This document shows, piece after piece, positions 1-13,200 of a stretch of DNA of 64,000 nt; position 1 is the stretch's first letter, and each line of letters opens with the position of its first letter. Source of the DNA: Coix lacryma-jobi var. lacryma-jobi (Eukaryota; Streptophyta; Magnoliopsida; Poales; Poaceae); the NCBI GenBank assembly GCA_009763385.1, contig CM019823.1:176522995-176586994 (forward strand). The letters run 5' to 3'. Made by a program: the position numbers and the translations under genes. Below the pieces are notes generated by a model. The model had not been told where the DNA came from and made no database searches. It saw only the letters and a program-made list of their open reading frames with translations.

Positions 1-333
1 AAATATTCTTGGCAAAACATATCTTCGGTATAATTGTGATACTCATACTCCCTTCCTCCCAATTTCCAAAGAGGATGCAAATTTAGAGTAATGTTAAGCC
101 ATACGGAGTATGGTTTAAAGTTGATCAAATTTATTGTATAAAAAAGAACAGTACGTATTTATTAATAACAAATACTTTGTGCACTCTATTTATTCGGAGT
201 TATATATGTTGATAATGAATTACATCTTTTTTGAAATGCAGGTAGTGTACTTAAGCCATAGTAGCTATTCTACTCATCATCAGTAAAAAGGACAGCCACA
301 TAAACAAGAGTTGTAAAAAGGTACAGCCAAGTA

Positions 334-407
334 AGCAAAAGTGGAAGCCGATTCTTTAGCCCAAAAGTGAAAGCAAAAGTTGAAGCCGATTTCTTACCCA
401 AAAGTGA
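334..407. repeat. Imperfect tandem duplication, about 37 bp x 2
   Basis: Units at 334-370 and 372-407 share the pattern AGCAAAAGT-GAAGCCGAT and end in CCCAAAAGTGA. They differ by a few substitutions and a one-base indel. Confidence 0.7.
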
Positions 408-428
408 TGAGGCCATGAGTCTCTCGTG

Positions 429-601
429 TCTAATCAAGACCACAAGAATCTAATTCGATAGTGGATTATTTTAGCACTTAAGTCCCTCTACTTATCTCAT
501 GCTAATCCAAACAGGCGTGTGCATAGTGGGGGGTTTAAGTGCTAAAATAACTCATCTTGACCTCTAACCATCAGATTAGATTCCTATGGTCTTGATTAGA
601 G
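429..601. repeat. Inverted repeat / short foldback element
   Basis: The left arm (about 429-486) contains CTAATCAAGACCA and a TTATTTTAGCACTTAA block. The right arm (about 533-601) contains their reverse complements in the mirrored order. The arms are imperfect and enclose a loop of about 45 bp. It resembles a MITE, but I could not define a target-site duplication. Confidence 0.55.
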
Positions 602-1221
602 TTTTTATAGTTTGCATAGGAGACTGGTTTTCATAGCATACGTTCTCATATATAAAGTAAAAAACTTACGCTTCATTACAATTTACATCCCGAAGATTTA
701 GTTTACACTGTTTTTTTATAATTTAATTTAATAGGAATATTTATTAGCTAAAGTTAAAGAAACTTGCTTAGGACAAAAACATCTTAGTACATTTTTGTCA
801 AAATTACATTTCATATAAGAACTGTCGACATTTTATACAAACGAGCTGCTGGGAGCCTGGGATTATAAGAACTGTCGCCATTTTAGAAAAACTGCAAGGC
901 ATATGGATGGGCCGTTCAAGGCCCACAAAGCATTCCTTGAAGCCCAAGTATGGAAACCGTGCAGGCTGTGCCTGTACGGCCAGTCGTCGTCTTCTCTCCC
1001 TGGCGCTCTCCCAGATCAGATCACCACCACCGCCCACCGCCCACCGAGCTCGCGGTCGCCGGAGATCACCCCCTTCTCCGGCGACCCCGCGTACGCCGAT
1101 CTCAGTAAAGGTTGGTTACCCACGTAGAAACCCCAGCTTGCGCCTCCCGCCCCTGAGTCAGTCACGCTGCTAAATTTAGCTCATCCGCCATCCGAACCAG
1201 CGCCGCTAGGGTTTTGGCCCG

Positions 1222-4200
1222 ATGGATCCGCTCCGGAGCTACCTGGGGCGGCTCCTTCTCGAAGAGATCACACCGGTGGTGATGGTGCTGTCAACACCGC
1301 TTGCCGAGGCTGCCTGCCGTAAGAACGGCCTCAGCTTCGTCGACATGCTCTCCCCGTTCTCGCTCTTCAAAAAAATCGACGGTGACTGGCCTCCCAATGC
1401 TTGGTTTCAGATGACCATGTGCTGTATTTTGTTCGCTTCTCGTTTGTTTTGGTTATGTGATCTCATGGGAGGTTCTGTCTCCGTGCCCTCGATTGAGCAG
1501 TGCCCGTGCGGACGGCGAGCGAGGTGCCGTACAGGCTGCAAATGTTTAAGATTCGGATGGTTTACGCGTCTGACGTCCGGAAGGAGGACTGCGAGGTGAT
1601 CCTAACATTCTGGTATTGCTATCTTAGGTGGCTGTAGCTACTTCGGTGTTTGATGACCTCGATGTTTGGGAACAGGTGGCAGACGAGAGGATTAAGCCGG
1701 TAGTTTCTGAGGCCAATGAGAAGGCTCTTCCGGATTTGCTTTCAGACCCGCCTCAGGTTGAAGATGTAGTTGGAAGTAAGATCCTGCGCTTTGCTTCTAT
1801 ACGATTATACGGATGTTCTAGGTCCTTTACAATTAAGTTCACATTGCTGTGTTTCTCTGATAATTGGATTAGTGGTGGAGGGTGGCAAAGATTTTTTTTT
1901 CAGGGGGGCGGGGAAGGGGGTCAGAGTAGTTTAGGCAGTGGAAAACTAGTCAATTATTATTGCACAATTAGAGCCGAACTACTATCGAACCATGTAAATA
2001 CATTAGGAAATGATCTCAATTGATTACATAAGGTCATTCCGCTTGCAACTTCAGCATTGTTGTGCATGTTGTGGGGGCAGCAGGGAAGGGCAGCCATCGG
2101 CGAGGCTTGCTCGGAGGTTGATGACGATGTGTGTGGTGAGCCTGTGCTGATGTGGTAACTAGGCGAGGTGAGCTTGTGTGGTTGTTTTCCATAAATGGGA
2201 GAGGGAAATAGTGGTCTGTGACTGGTATGTTGTTCCGAGCAACGTTGACAGGAGTTAAGGGCTAGTTGAAACTACTTTTATGGCCCTAATGGGCAGTGGA
2301 CTTGGGATGCATTGGAGGGCTGCAGTTGGGTCCTCGGTCCTCAAGATTTTTCCTGGGCTAGGCCGCGTGCAGGGGGTGGGTTAGCCCAGGTTGGCTATGT
2401 TTAACCTCTTAAACCTTATTAACCTTTATGGTGAGGAATAGTGGAATGTGTGTTCATAAACAGAAAGAATAGTAAAAATGTGTGACTTGTGAACTAGGAA
2501 TGATTTCTAATGGGCAGCCACATGCTTTCCATCAAGATCGCTTGGTGCAGTTGCAGCACAATTTCAGGTGATTGTTTGTAGTAGTGAAGTTGCTTTGCGT
2601 GCATTCTATTGTATGGATGGAGAGCTCAAATTGCCTGCAATTGGTCCACCAGAAGAATGCGATGTTTGGTGCTCTGTGCATTTTTGTTACTAAATTGGGT
2701 AATTTAGTTTTTTTTGGGGAATTGGGAAATTGCCGGGAAGAGTACCAGCCAAATAGAAATGAAGACATTTGAAGTGACAATGTCTTCAAATTGCAATATC
2801 TGCAAAGCTCAGTTGTGCAAATTTTGTTTGATACCTTTTATTTGCATCCTATATATGATTCCTTAATTAATAATTATGTAATTCCAGAGCCTGAGGCCGA
2901 GCTGTGCCCATTGTGGATTAAGAAGTTCAATAGAGAGCTAATGCGGACACTCTCATTTTCGGAGCATGAAACATTTGACCATCCCGTGGCATGTGAGATT
3001 TGACACTTCCTGTTCTTAGCTGGTTATTCTGTTTACAGAATATGTTCTTGCTTATGCTTTAAGCTGTTATTAACAGGTCTTCTAGTTGTGTCATCAATGG
3101 ACAAAGATCCAGTCAATAAATTTGTTGATCTCTTCAACACAAATCAGTTGCCATCTCTTTTGAATGAAGGCATAATGGATCCACAGATTTTGAAGCATTA
3201 CCTTGTACTTCATGACCAGCAAGAGGGGCCACAAGACACGTATTGTTCTTCACCTTTCTTTCTAACTAAAGAAGATGCTCTCACTTAAGCAATTTACGAT
3301 GTTAATACAAAATCATTTTTTTTTAAAAAAAACATAGCTGGCGTGTGTTTTTTGTACCTGAACAACCCCTTCAGAATTGTCAAACATAATTGCTTGTGAA
3401 TCTGTATTGGCAAAATGGTTGAAAAAACTGAACTGCCTACATATTTTGTAGTTCACAATTATTAGGATTATTTGTCTTCATTAAGGTTAGACAAGGTTCC
3501 TCATATATGTGTCCCTTTTGCCTTTAGTATTCATGCTTCCTTGTTTTCCTAATTCTATGCATTTTAACTTCTAAGGGCTTTTTACCCCTAGGCCCTAACT
3601 TTCTGCAGAGGAAATTGTTTTACATCCGACACCAATTTGTCCGACAGCTTTGTTTGTGGGACCATAACCGTGCTGTGTCTGGTCATAACTCATAGTCAGG
3701 TTAGACGGATAGGTCGTATGTATAACATCACTATTTTGTAAAATAGCTCATGCGCCTTCTTGCGTCTTGCCTGGAAGAACATCTTCGAGTTCCATGGTGA
3801 AATTTAGGAATTATGCATTGTTCCAAACTGAGGCTACTCTACATCTGTCCATATCAAATTCGGTCCATCAACATCATAAACAGAGTGGCAGAGACGCTTT
3901 GTGATAGATGCCGCTGATTTAGTGGTCCCATCACTATGCCGCTGATATTGTAGTGTTGCTATTATAGTGGTTTCACAACACTAAGGGCTTATTTGGTTCC
4001 TATCATGGGAAGTTCGCCTGAGCCTGGCATCAAAACAAGGCATTCGGTTTTGAACACCTGAGATCGGATGTGTTTGCCTGGCGTTGCTCCCTAGGAGAGG
4101 TTTTCATCCAAACATGCCCTAACTATGCTGCATAGTCCATTTTTGTTATTTGATGCTTGTATATCAGTATTGTTAAAATTCAGGGCATCAATTGTCCAAA

Positions 4201-7200
4201 GGGTATTTCAGAGCGCTCATCCTTCAAGTCTTCAAGTTCCTTAAAAGTGGTATAGCCTTTTAGGGAAGTTTGAACTCCTCTCTTGTACCAGGAAGCTGTA
4301 GCCCTCTCCTTAGCAGCTTCCCATAGAAGCAAATTTCTGAAGGAAGCGAACTCCGGTTAAAAGGGCATGCGGTTTCTCACATAAGCCCCACTAAAACTAA
4401 ATACTATTTTTTGCTAAATGATGAGTAAGAACTTGAGGGGTAATATTTTGTGGCTTAACTTCTTACATTGGTCAAACAAGGAACAGATAATCTGAATGGT
4501 ATGTAAGATATCTGAATTATTATTTCTTGCAATTTTGTAATCTATTTCTTTTTTATAGCTGATTTGTCAAGTCTTTATATTTCCCGTCTTTGTTGTCATA
4601 GTTGCAGAAAATCCTTCAATATACACAGTTACAAAAAATCGCTTAATCTATTTCTTTTTTATAGCTGATTTGCCAAGTCTTTATTGCCAAATCCTTTAAT
4701 ATCGTTTGACATTTTATGTTTCAATTATACACTGTTTTCTTTCTTGCTGACCCATATTATTTTGTACATGAAGAGCTGTGAATGTCTTAGCTGAAATGAG
4801 GAGTACCCTTGGTCTGAACGATTGTAAATTATTGTGCATAAATTCATCTACAGAAGCAGGTGCTAGTAATGCTGACAATTCATGGCTACCTTATGTGAGC
4901 ATACTGAATTACCTCATATTGGATCTCAATAATGTTTTCAAATTTTAGCAAATATGCAATCTACTTATAGTCTTTTTGTTACTAAATGCAGAAAGCTCTT
5001 GGTTTGAACAATCATGATGGATCATGTTTCCTTAGTGTGGATGATCTGAATGAGGTATTAGAACATTTGATCTAGTGTTTTGCTGGGCACACAAAGTTTT
5101 GTGACACTTTGTTTAACTTTTTATTGTACCTAAGGATTCATCTATTAGGTGATAGTTATGGAGTAACCATCCTGCTTTCGGTTGATTCAAGTTTTTTTTG
5201 GTGCATTGATGCCAAGGATCGCACATCAAACTGTTCTGTTATTTTTCTTGCGCTTGATCTCTATTCTCTAGTTCTTGCATTGTGGGTGCGTTGTCACATG
5301 CAACATTTCTCAGCTGTCAACACACTTTACTTGATATTGAATTGCTGAGATTGTTTATTTCAGATAAAGGACTTCATGCAAGACTTTGTTTCTAACCATA
5401 TCATCCCCTACATGGAGCAAAAGATCCGTGTCCTCAATCAGCAGGTATGCAGTTGAAAGTTTGGTATGTCATTATGTTCATCTTATCATTTCCCAACAAT
5501 ATTCAGTACTGTTTTAGGTAGCCACAACAAGAAAGGGTTTTAGAAATCAGATCAAGAACTTGTGGTGGAGAAAGAGAGATGATGTCCCAGAAGCTCCAAA
5601 TGGGCCAATGCAAGTGATTATTCTAGATCTTGCTACTTTTCACAGTATATATATGTAATTTGTAATATGCTGTAACTTTATTTTCTCCATCAGGTATACA
5701 TTCACCTCCATAGAATCACAGATCAGAGTACTAGGTGATTTCGCCTTCATGTTACGAGACTATGAGCTTGCCTTGTCAAACTACAGATTACTCGCCACTG
5801 ATTATAAGCTTGATAAGGCTTGGAAGCGATTTGCTGGTGTACAGGTGCAAGATTTTTTATTTTTGACTCGTTTTGCTGAACTTTCTCCATGGATATACGT
5901 ATTATTAGTCTGGTTAGCGTCTTTGAGTTTGTTGTAAAGGGACAATTAGTATTGCTATTCTGAAGGAATATCCCGGTATGTCAAACATGATGGTCCTGTT
6001 TACACTAAAAGCAATTGCCAGTTCCATTACCAACCCAGCTTTCCTACAAATATGGGGCTTGACCTAGGAAACATCAGATGTGACATGTCCACTACTACTC
6101 CGTCCGTGAATAGATGACGTTTTCGGTGTTCGTGCCACAAGTTTGACTAGATTTGTAGAAAACATGTGCAATATTTATATCTCCAAATAATTTTGTTAAA
6201 AAACTAGATTCAAAGATCTTTCCAATGATACCAATTATGAGACTAATAGATGATACTTGTTATTTATAAAAATTGCCGGTAGTTGTTTCTCGGGAAGTGA
6301 AAACGTCATCTATTTAGGGACGGAGGGAGTATGTTGCAGGGTTTCTGGATTTTTTTTCTTGGGTTCTGTAATAAACTTAATGTGTGTTACATATTCTTCA
6401 TGTTGATACATGTCCACATATTCCCTTTTGCAGGAGATGAGTGGACTTTGCTATTTCATTTTGGATCAGTCAAGGAAGGACGCGGAGTATTGCATGGAAA
6501 ATGCCTTCAGTACATATTTGGTATTTATCTTGAAAATTCACATCTTGGTTTCCTGCACAGCAAATAATTATTTCCTTTGTATTGCTTATTATTTAATGTT
6601 TTGGATATTGTTCTGTGGTATTGCGTTGTTACCCTATGTTTCTTACACAGAACAATAACAGCTCAATACCATTTTGCATGGAACATCTTTTTCCAGTCAA
6701 TCTTAATGAATACTCAATTTGAGTCTTATTTAAGCAGTGGTTATAACAAACAGCTAGGATGCTTTTGTGCATTTTATTCCATAATATGCATTGAACTTAC
6801 CCTCCAGATATCTGTATGATATTAGCTCAACAGTAAAACACTTATATGTTCATGACAACGGTAGTCGATGCTATAGCCTATAGGTGTCATGCAGTTGATA
6901 CCCAGCTTCAGAGATCCTTGGAGTGTGTTTGGTTGCTCAAACGAGACTGTATATCTGCACCATATATCCTGGATGTGGAGAAACTGGCTCAGTGGATGCA
7001 AATTCTAAGCGAGACTTTGGTGTAAGTGCACGAGCGAATTCAAAAAAAAAAACTTGGATGTGGAGAAACCGGCTCAGTGGATGCAAATTCTATGCGAGAG
7101 TTTGGTGTAAGTGCACGAGCGAATTCAAAAAAAGAAGAAGCTGAGATTCTGTTTGGTTCGTGCGTGAGCGGATACAACTTACTTAGCATGTGAGATTGAC

Positions 7201-10200
7201 GTGTGGGACCATACTAATCCTGCATCCACCAGTACAGGCCCGAGAGCAACAAACGAATCAGCCACTTGCGCAGAGCCCAAAAACCTTTTGCACCTGTGGA
7301 TGCAGAGCAGCACCGCAGAACCTTGCATCCGATCAGTATTCCCCTATAGTTTAGACGGACACGCAAGTCCTGGATCGCTGGAAGTTGGAATCTGAAAACG
7401 CCCTTGATGTCTTGCACCTGAATTCATTTGGAAGGAATGGCGTTTTTGACTGGCTACAAGTTCTGGGCCACATTGCCACATATTCATTTCATTCTAGTTT
7501 CTGGCTTCTTTCAGTAACGTATGCTGTGTCGGAGAAATAGTGAGAATGTGCAGGGCCCGCCTGATTTTAAGCTACCCTGTTCAATATAAAATTGCTTATT
7601 ATGGATATTCTGGTACCAGCTGTGCAAATCTGAATATCCTGAGGTGTGTTAAATTTAGGAGAAATGCACAAAGAAGTGGAATATGTGCCCATGACAAGAT
7701 ACTACACGCTTATGATATGTAGATAGTACTTAGTAGAGTCTCTAGTTTTCTTGATTGAACTTCTTCTCGTAGTCTCCTTTCATTCATCAGAGTGTAACTC
7801 ACCTATATATGCAGAGAATTGGATCTTCTGGCCAGAGAAATGCTACTAGATGTGGCCTATGGTGGGCTGAAATGCTTAAAACAAGAGGACAGTATAGGGA
7901 AGCATCAAATGTGTATTTCCGTGTTTCTAATGAGGTAGATTTCCTTTTTGTCATGGGAAGTTTTTGGCTGATTAGATGTATTATTGATTGTGATCTCTAC
8001 TGCTCAGGAACCTTCTTTGCATTCTGCTGTACTGCTTGAGCAAGCCGCTTGTTGCTATCTATTATCCAATCCACCCATGCTTCGGAAATACGGATTTCAC
8101 CTAATATTAGCTGGGAATAGCTACTACATGTCTGATCAGGTTCATAATAATTATTTTACTGCTGTTGTAATCTCTTTCAATGTTGATTGAATCTTTTTTA
8201 AATCGATTTTTCTTTCTTTAAATGCAGAAACAACATGCTGTTCGGGTGTACAGAAATGCTTTGTTTGTTTACAAACAAAACCCTTGGAGTTACATCAATA
8301 ATCATGTACATTTTAATGTTGGAAGGTAGTTAGGTTTTTTAGCTCCTGTTCAGTTTTTTATCTTTTGTCTTTACGCTGTACTTGACTCTGGGTGCACTGG
8401 TAGGTGGTATGGAGTTCTCGGGATACTTGATGTAGCCATCAAGCACTTGCTGGAGGTCATTGCTTGTAGCCATCAGTCGCTGACTACACAAAACATGTTC
8501 CTCACTGATTTTTTCCATTATGTTCAGGTTATTGACCAACTATAGCACTTCACCTTAATACCTTTTTTGGACCTAATTTTTGGTGCATTCCTAATTTTGT
8601 GATATTATTTTGTGTATAGAGCATGGGGAAGAAATTTGATGTGTACAAGCTTCAACTTCCTGTTTTTAACATGTCATCTCTCAAAGTTATATATGAAGAT
8701 CATCACACTTATGCATCAGATGCAGATGTAAGGCCTAACAACTGTACCAGGAGTTTCTAATCCATCTATAATTGTATTTCTGGGAGCAATCAAACATTGA
8801 ACCTCCCTATATTATTATAGAATGTTTTCTTTTGGGTACTTGAGTTACCCTTCTCGTGCTCCTTTAAATAAAAAGGCATAATATATGGCCAAGTTCACAC
8901 CTTTGATAATAAAACGAAACACTATGACTGTCTTTAACCTGATCTCTTTTGCTGGTGCTAATTTGTTACTCAGCATGTGTTGGTTGTCTTCTGTTACAGG
9001 TTGGCGTTAGTGAAAGCACGTGGCAGGAGCTGGAGGAAGAATTGATCCCATCATCATCAATTGTCAGAACTAATTGGCTGGATACTCAGCCAATGAGAAA
9101 ATACAAGGATTCCTGTATTTGTGTTGCTGGAGGTAATTTTTAAAAATAAAAATTCTTAGCTATATATGACTGAACTTGAGGTCAAACTACTATCTGGAAT
9201 TGTCTGGTATACAGCTGAGATGTGGCAATTGTCAACTTACCAATGTAGTGCAGAACAATATCTTTTTTAGATGGGCGGTCACTTGTCTTTGAGTGCTATC
9301 TTGCATTCATGTCTGTTGCTGGATAAGTGATAGACAAGCTGTCTGTTTGCGCCTTTTAAGACTTGGAGCATCAAGTGCCGTGCATCTTTCTTAGTTACTT
9401 ATGTTTTATAATAAATTAATAATTCATTTGGCCACCGTCCATCTATTGTCAACCAGTCCCATTGGAATTGTAAGATTTGCAGTCCGATGTGAGTTTGAAT
9501 CCCCTTTATTTTGCCAATGGAGTTTGGACTTGGTATGTTCATTTCCGCTTGAAATATTTTAACTATTTATGGTTTGTACCATATCCTTGAAATTGGACCT
9601 TTTCTTTGCTAACCTATTTGAAAAAAAAATGCCATTGGCTGTTGCCTTCTTGACCTTCCATCATAATTTTGGTCTCAAGGTGACCAGCTGAACCTTATCA
9701 ATTGGAGGCAGACCGTGGTTTAACCAAGCTGCAAATCTGCAGACTGTGGTTGATGCCACTGGCACTGCATATATCAGCTTGAAGATGAGGTGGGACCGTG
9801 GGAGCAGCAGTAGTAGAAGCAAGCATAAGAGGTTGAGGCCTTGAGGGAGTGGGCATGGGGAGAGGATGAGGCCTGAGTGGCGCCTACATTGTCATTTGAG
9901 GCATTGAGGTTGAAGGATAACACTTATTAACTGAACTTATATAAGTTTCTGATTATTTTGGAGCAGCAAGTGTTACGTGAAGTTTCAGTAAAGGCATGAA
10001 GTAAACATAAATTTGATTGAAATGATCTGATATCATCTTGTTATGTCGGGCTATGTCTCATGTGGGGAGCCACGGTGGGCGCGCACTCGGTTGGGCCCAA
10101 AGCAGGCCCAACACGAACAGTACCCGCGAGTACTGTAGCATCGCGGGTACTGTTCACGCGATACTGTAGTGCCGCCGCCGTCGGATTAGATAAGATTAGG

Positions 10201-13200
10201 GTTTGATTAGATTACTTAGGGGCTAAGTCTTCCCAAGGCTATAAATAGAGGAGTTATGTATCCTTTCAATCTAAGCAAGAGCAATCATATTTGCTCGGCT
10301 TCCTTTAGGGAGCCGGAAGACCCCAACCCTAACCCTAGCCACTGTCGTCGCCTCTGCTGTGAACAGTACCCGCGGGTACTGTAGCACAACAGCCCAGCGC
10401 CTCCTGCCCTCCCTCTCACACAAGACCACGGCACCCTGCCGCCGTTCTTTGCGTTTCAAGCCCCGTCCTCCGATCACCCACGACTACAACCTGCGATCAA
10501 TCTCTGGTAGGACTAGGGTTCCTATCTATTAAGTTGCATGCACCAACCAATTCAACCCAAAAGCTTAAGCTGATGGGGCAATTCACTTATACTCCAACAC
10601 TCCCCCTCACGTGGAGGCTCCCTCAGGCCTTAGACGTGGAATAGGAGCGGGCAACAATTATTTTATTTAATTGTGCCTACCAGTATTCGAACTCGAGACC
10701 TCTGGTTCTGATACCATATTAAGTTGCATGCACTAACCAATTCAACCTAAAAGCTTAAGCTGATGAGGAGAGGCGGGCAATTCACTTATACTCCAACACT
10801 ATCACATCTCCTTGAGACCCTTCTAATTATTATTTTTCTTTTATTATGTATATAGTGTTTTTAGTTGCTTTGTTTGTTGGTTGCAGAAGCAGTAAAATTG
10901 AATGTTGAACTTAAAAATCCCCTCCAAATTCCTGTTGCTGTTTCTGGCATCTCTCTTATATGCCAGCTTTCCACCACTTTGGAGGCATTAAGTTCTGGTA
11001 AGATTTTCCTTCCTGAGTTCTTTCCATATAGAGGAGTTACGTTAACCACTGATGCATTGCATTCCTCATGCAGATGTAAGTGGGCTGGACTTAGATGGTG
11101 GGGAAGATAAGGTTAAGACAGAGCCATCTATTTCAATGTAATATTCTTTTCGCAATGAAGGTTTTGTTCATGTAGATGTTGTTCTTTCCACCCAAATTTA
11201 TAATGGCTAGTTTTTATTGAACGCTACAGGTTTGAGACTGATGGAGATAAGTTTACATTGTCAAAGCTTGACATTGTATTAGGAGGTGGTGAAAGTAAAA
11301 GAGTATGTAACAATTTCTTGCCTTTTAACTCTACGAAAATTGTTTAAGCATGTCTTTGCTTCCTGATTCATTACAGCAGATCTAACCTTAGTAAAAAGCT
11401 AGGTGAACAGAATGTACTGTTAATATTTTAGGGGCTGAATGGGAAAGAAGTGCTTAAGGTTCAATTTGGTATTGGTGCAGTATGCTGTTGGATCTATTCA
11501 TTTGCTGTAATTCTTTACAGTACGATTTTACTGTTTCGGCTCAAAGATGGACGATACAAACAACTAGTTGTTATACCCCAAAGAATGCTTGGATGTTTTT
11601 AAAAGGCCACCACATGCATACTGAGAAAACCAATAATAGTTCAGTTCAGTGCCAATTCTTATTGTTTTGCTTGGTATCCTTTAATCTGTCATATGTTATT
11701 AGTTATTACTAATTATTTTCATTTGTTACAATTTCTTCAATCTGATTTTACAAGAGATGCGCAGCAAAGTCATAATATTTATCTTTTTTTTTAAGAAAAT
11801 GGATGTAGCCAGGGTCAAATACTACACTGATTATACGCAGCTCTCCTGTTTGTTTGAGAGAAAAAATACTTAATGATTCTTCCTGATTTCCTTACTATTT
11901 GTCTGATTGCATTTTTGCAGATTTGATGTGTTTGGCATTTGTTGTTTCATATAGGTATTCTGTTTTTTGGTTAATTGTCTTTCAAGGTAGTTGCTCATCT
12001 CCTCTCCAATTTCATTAGGTGCAACTTGATGTTACTCCAAAAGTTGAAGGTATTCTGAAGTTGGTTGGGATAAGGTGGACACTTTCAGAGTCAGTAGTAG
12101 GCTATCAATACTTTGAAGTTGATGCACAGAAAAAAAACAAGAAAGGGAAAAGAGGCCCACATCGTTCTTTGAATAGCAGCCTGGTTGTAATCAAGGTTAT
12201 AATCTTTCCAGATTTCTCTTCACAAACATTAGTTTCTGATGATGTGTGAAGTTTTAAATTCTTCGCCTACAGGGTTTACCAAAACTTACAGGATCTATTG
12301 ATCGCATGCCAACAAAAGTGTTTGCTGGTGATTTAAAGCTGCTCACACTAAATCTGAGAAACCATTCAGAATTTGCTGTGAAGGTCTCTTACCGTTTGTC
12401 TTCCTCTTGTTTCTTATTCTACTAATCATTGAAGAGTTGCTGAGTTTTCTACAGATGATCATGACTTCATGCAAGTATCCAGCACCATATTATCTGTTAA
12501 CTCTTTCCAATCCTGTAATGCAGGGCATAAAAATGAAACTTAGCAGCCCAAGATTTTTAATTCCTGGTGATTCATCTGACATTGGCCTTGAGTTCCCAGA
12601 CTGCTTAAAAAGGCATATGCAATCAGAAAGTAGTGGCAAATCATCCAAAACTATGAAGGACAATTTCAAGAGTTTTCTCTTTGCATTTCCTCAGGTAAAG
12701 TGGCTTAAGATACTAGTATCTTTTTGTTTGTACTAGAATAGTCCATTTAACATGTTTTTATTGCTTTCACAGATTATTTGCTGGCGCATATTCTTTCACA
12801 AATATTGACCATCATAGTTTTTCCAGGATATTGAAATTCAAGCAGGGGCAGCACTCTCTTGGCCTATTTGGTTTCATGCTGCAACTCCTGGAAATGTTTC
12901 TCTTTATATATCTCTGTATTATGAAATGGGGAGTTCCAGTGATATTAAATACCGTACACTACGCATGCACTTCAATCTTGAGGTAACAGATTGTGTCCCA
13001 TATTTAGTTTTTTTAGGCAATATATTTGTTACTCCCTCCAGCTCCAAACGCAAGTTGTTGTAAGATTCTTGTTGCTTTTATTTCAGTATTGATTTCCATA
13101 GATTGATGGCCTAAGATTGATGCTACTAGGTTCACAATGAAAAATATTTTCAGCATGTATAAATTTCTACTAAATAAAATATTTTCATAGGATGTCATAT

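Larger units (their letters stand above)
1..1221. other. Upstream non-coding region of the TRAPPC8 gene
   Basis: I see no supported gene here. The left part is AT-rich and holds a short tandem duplication and a hairpin-forming inverted repeat, listed separately. From about 960 to 1221 the sequence becomes GC- and pyrimidine-rich, as expected for the promoter-proximal region and 5' UTR of the gene whose ATG is at 1222. No clear TATA box was found. Confidence 0.6.

Noticed and set aside
1628..1675. Using the AG at 1627 as acceptor for TRAPPC8 exon 3
   Set aside because: It would create a 32-nt intron, too short for plants. The AG at 1675 gives an 80-nt intron and better family similarity.
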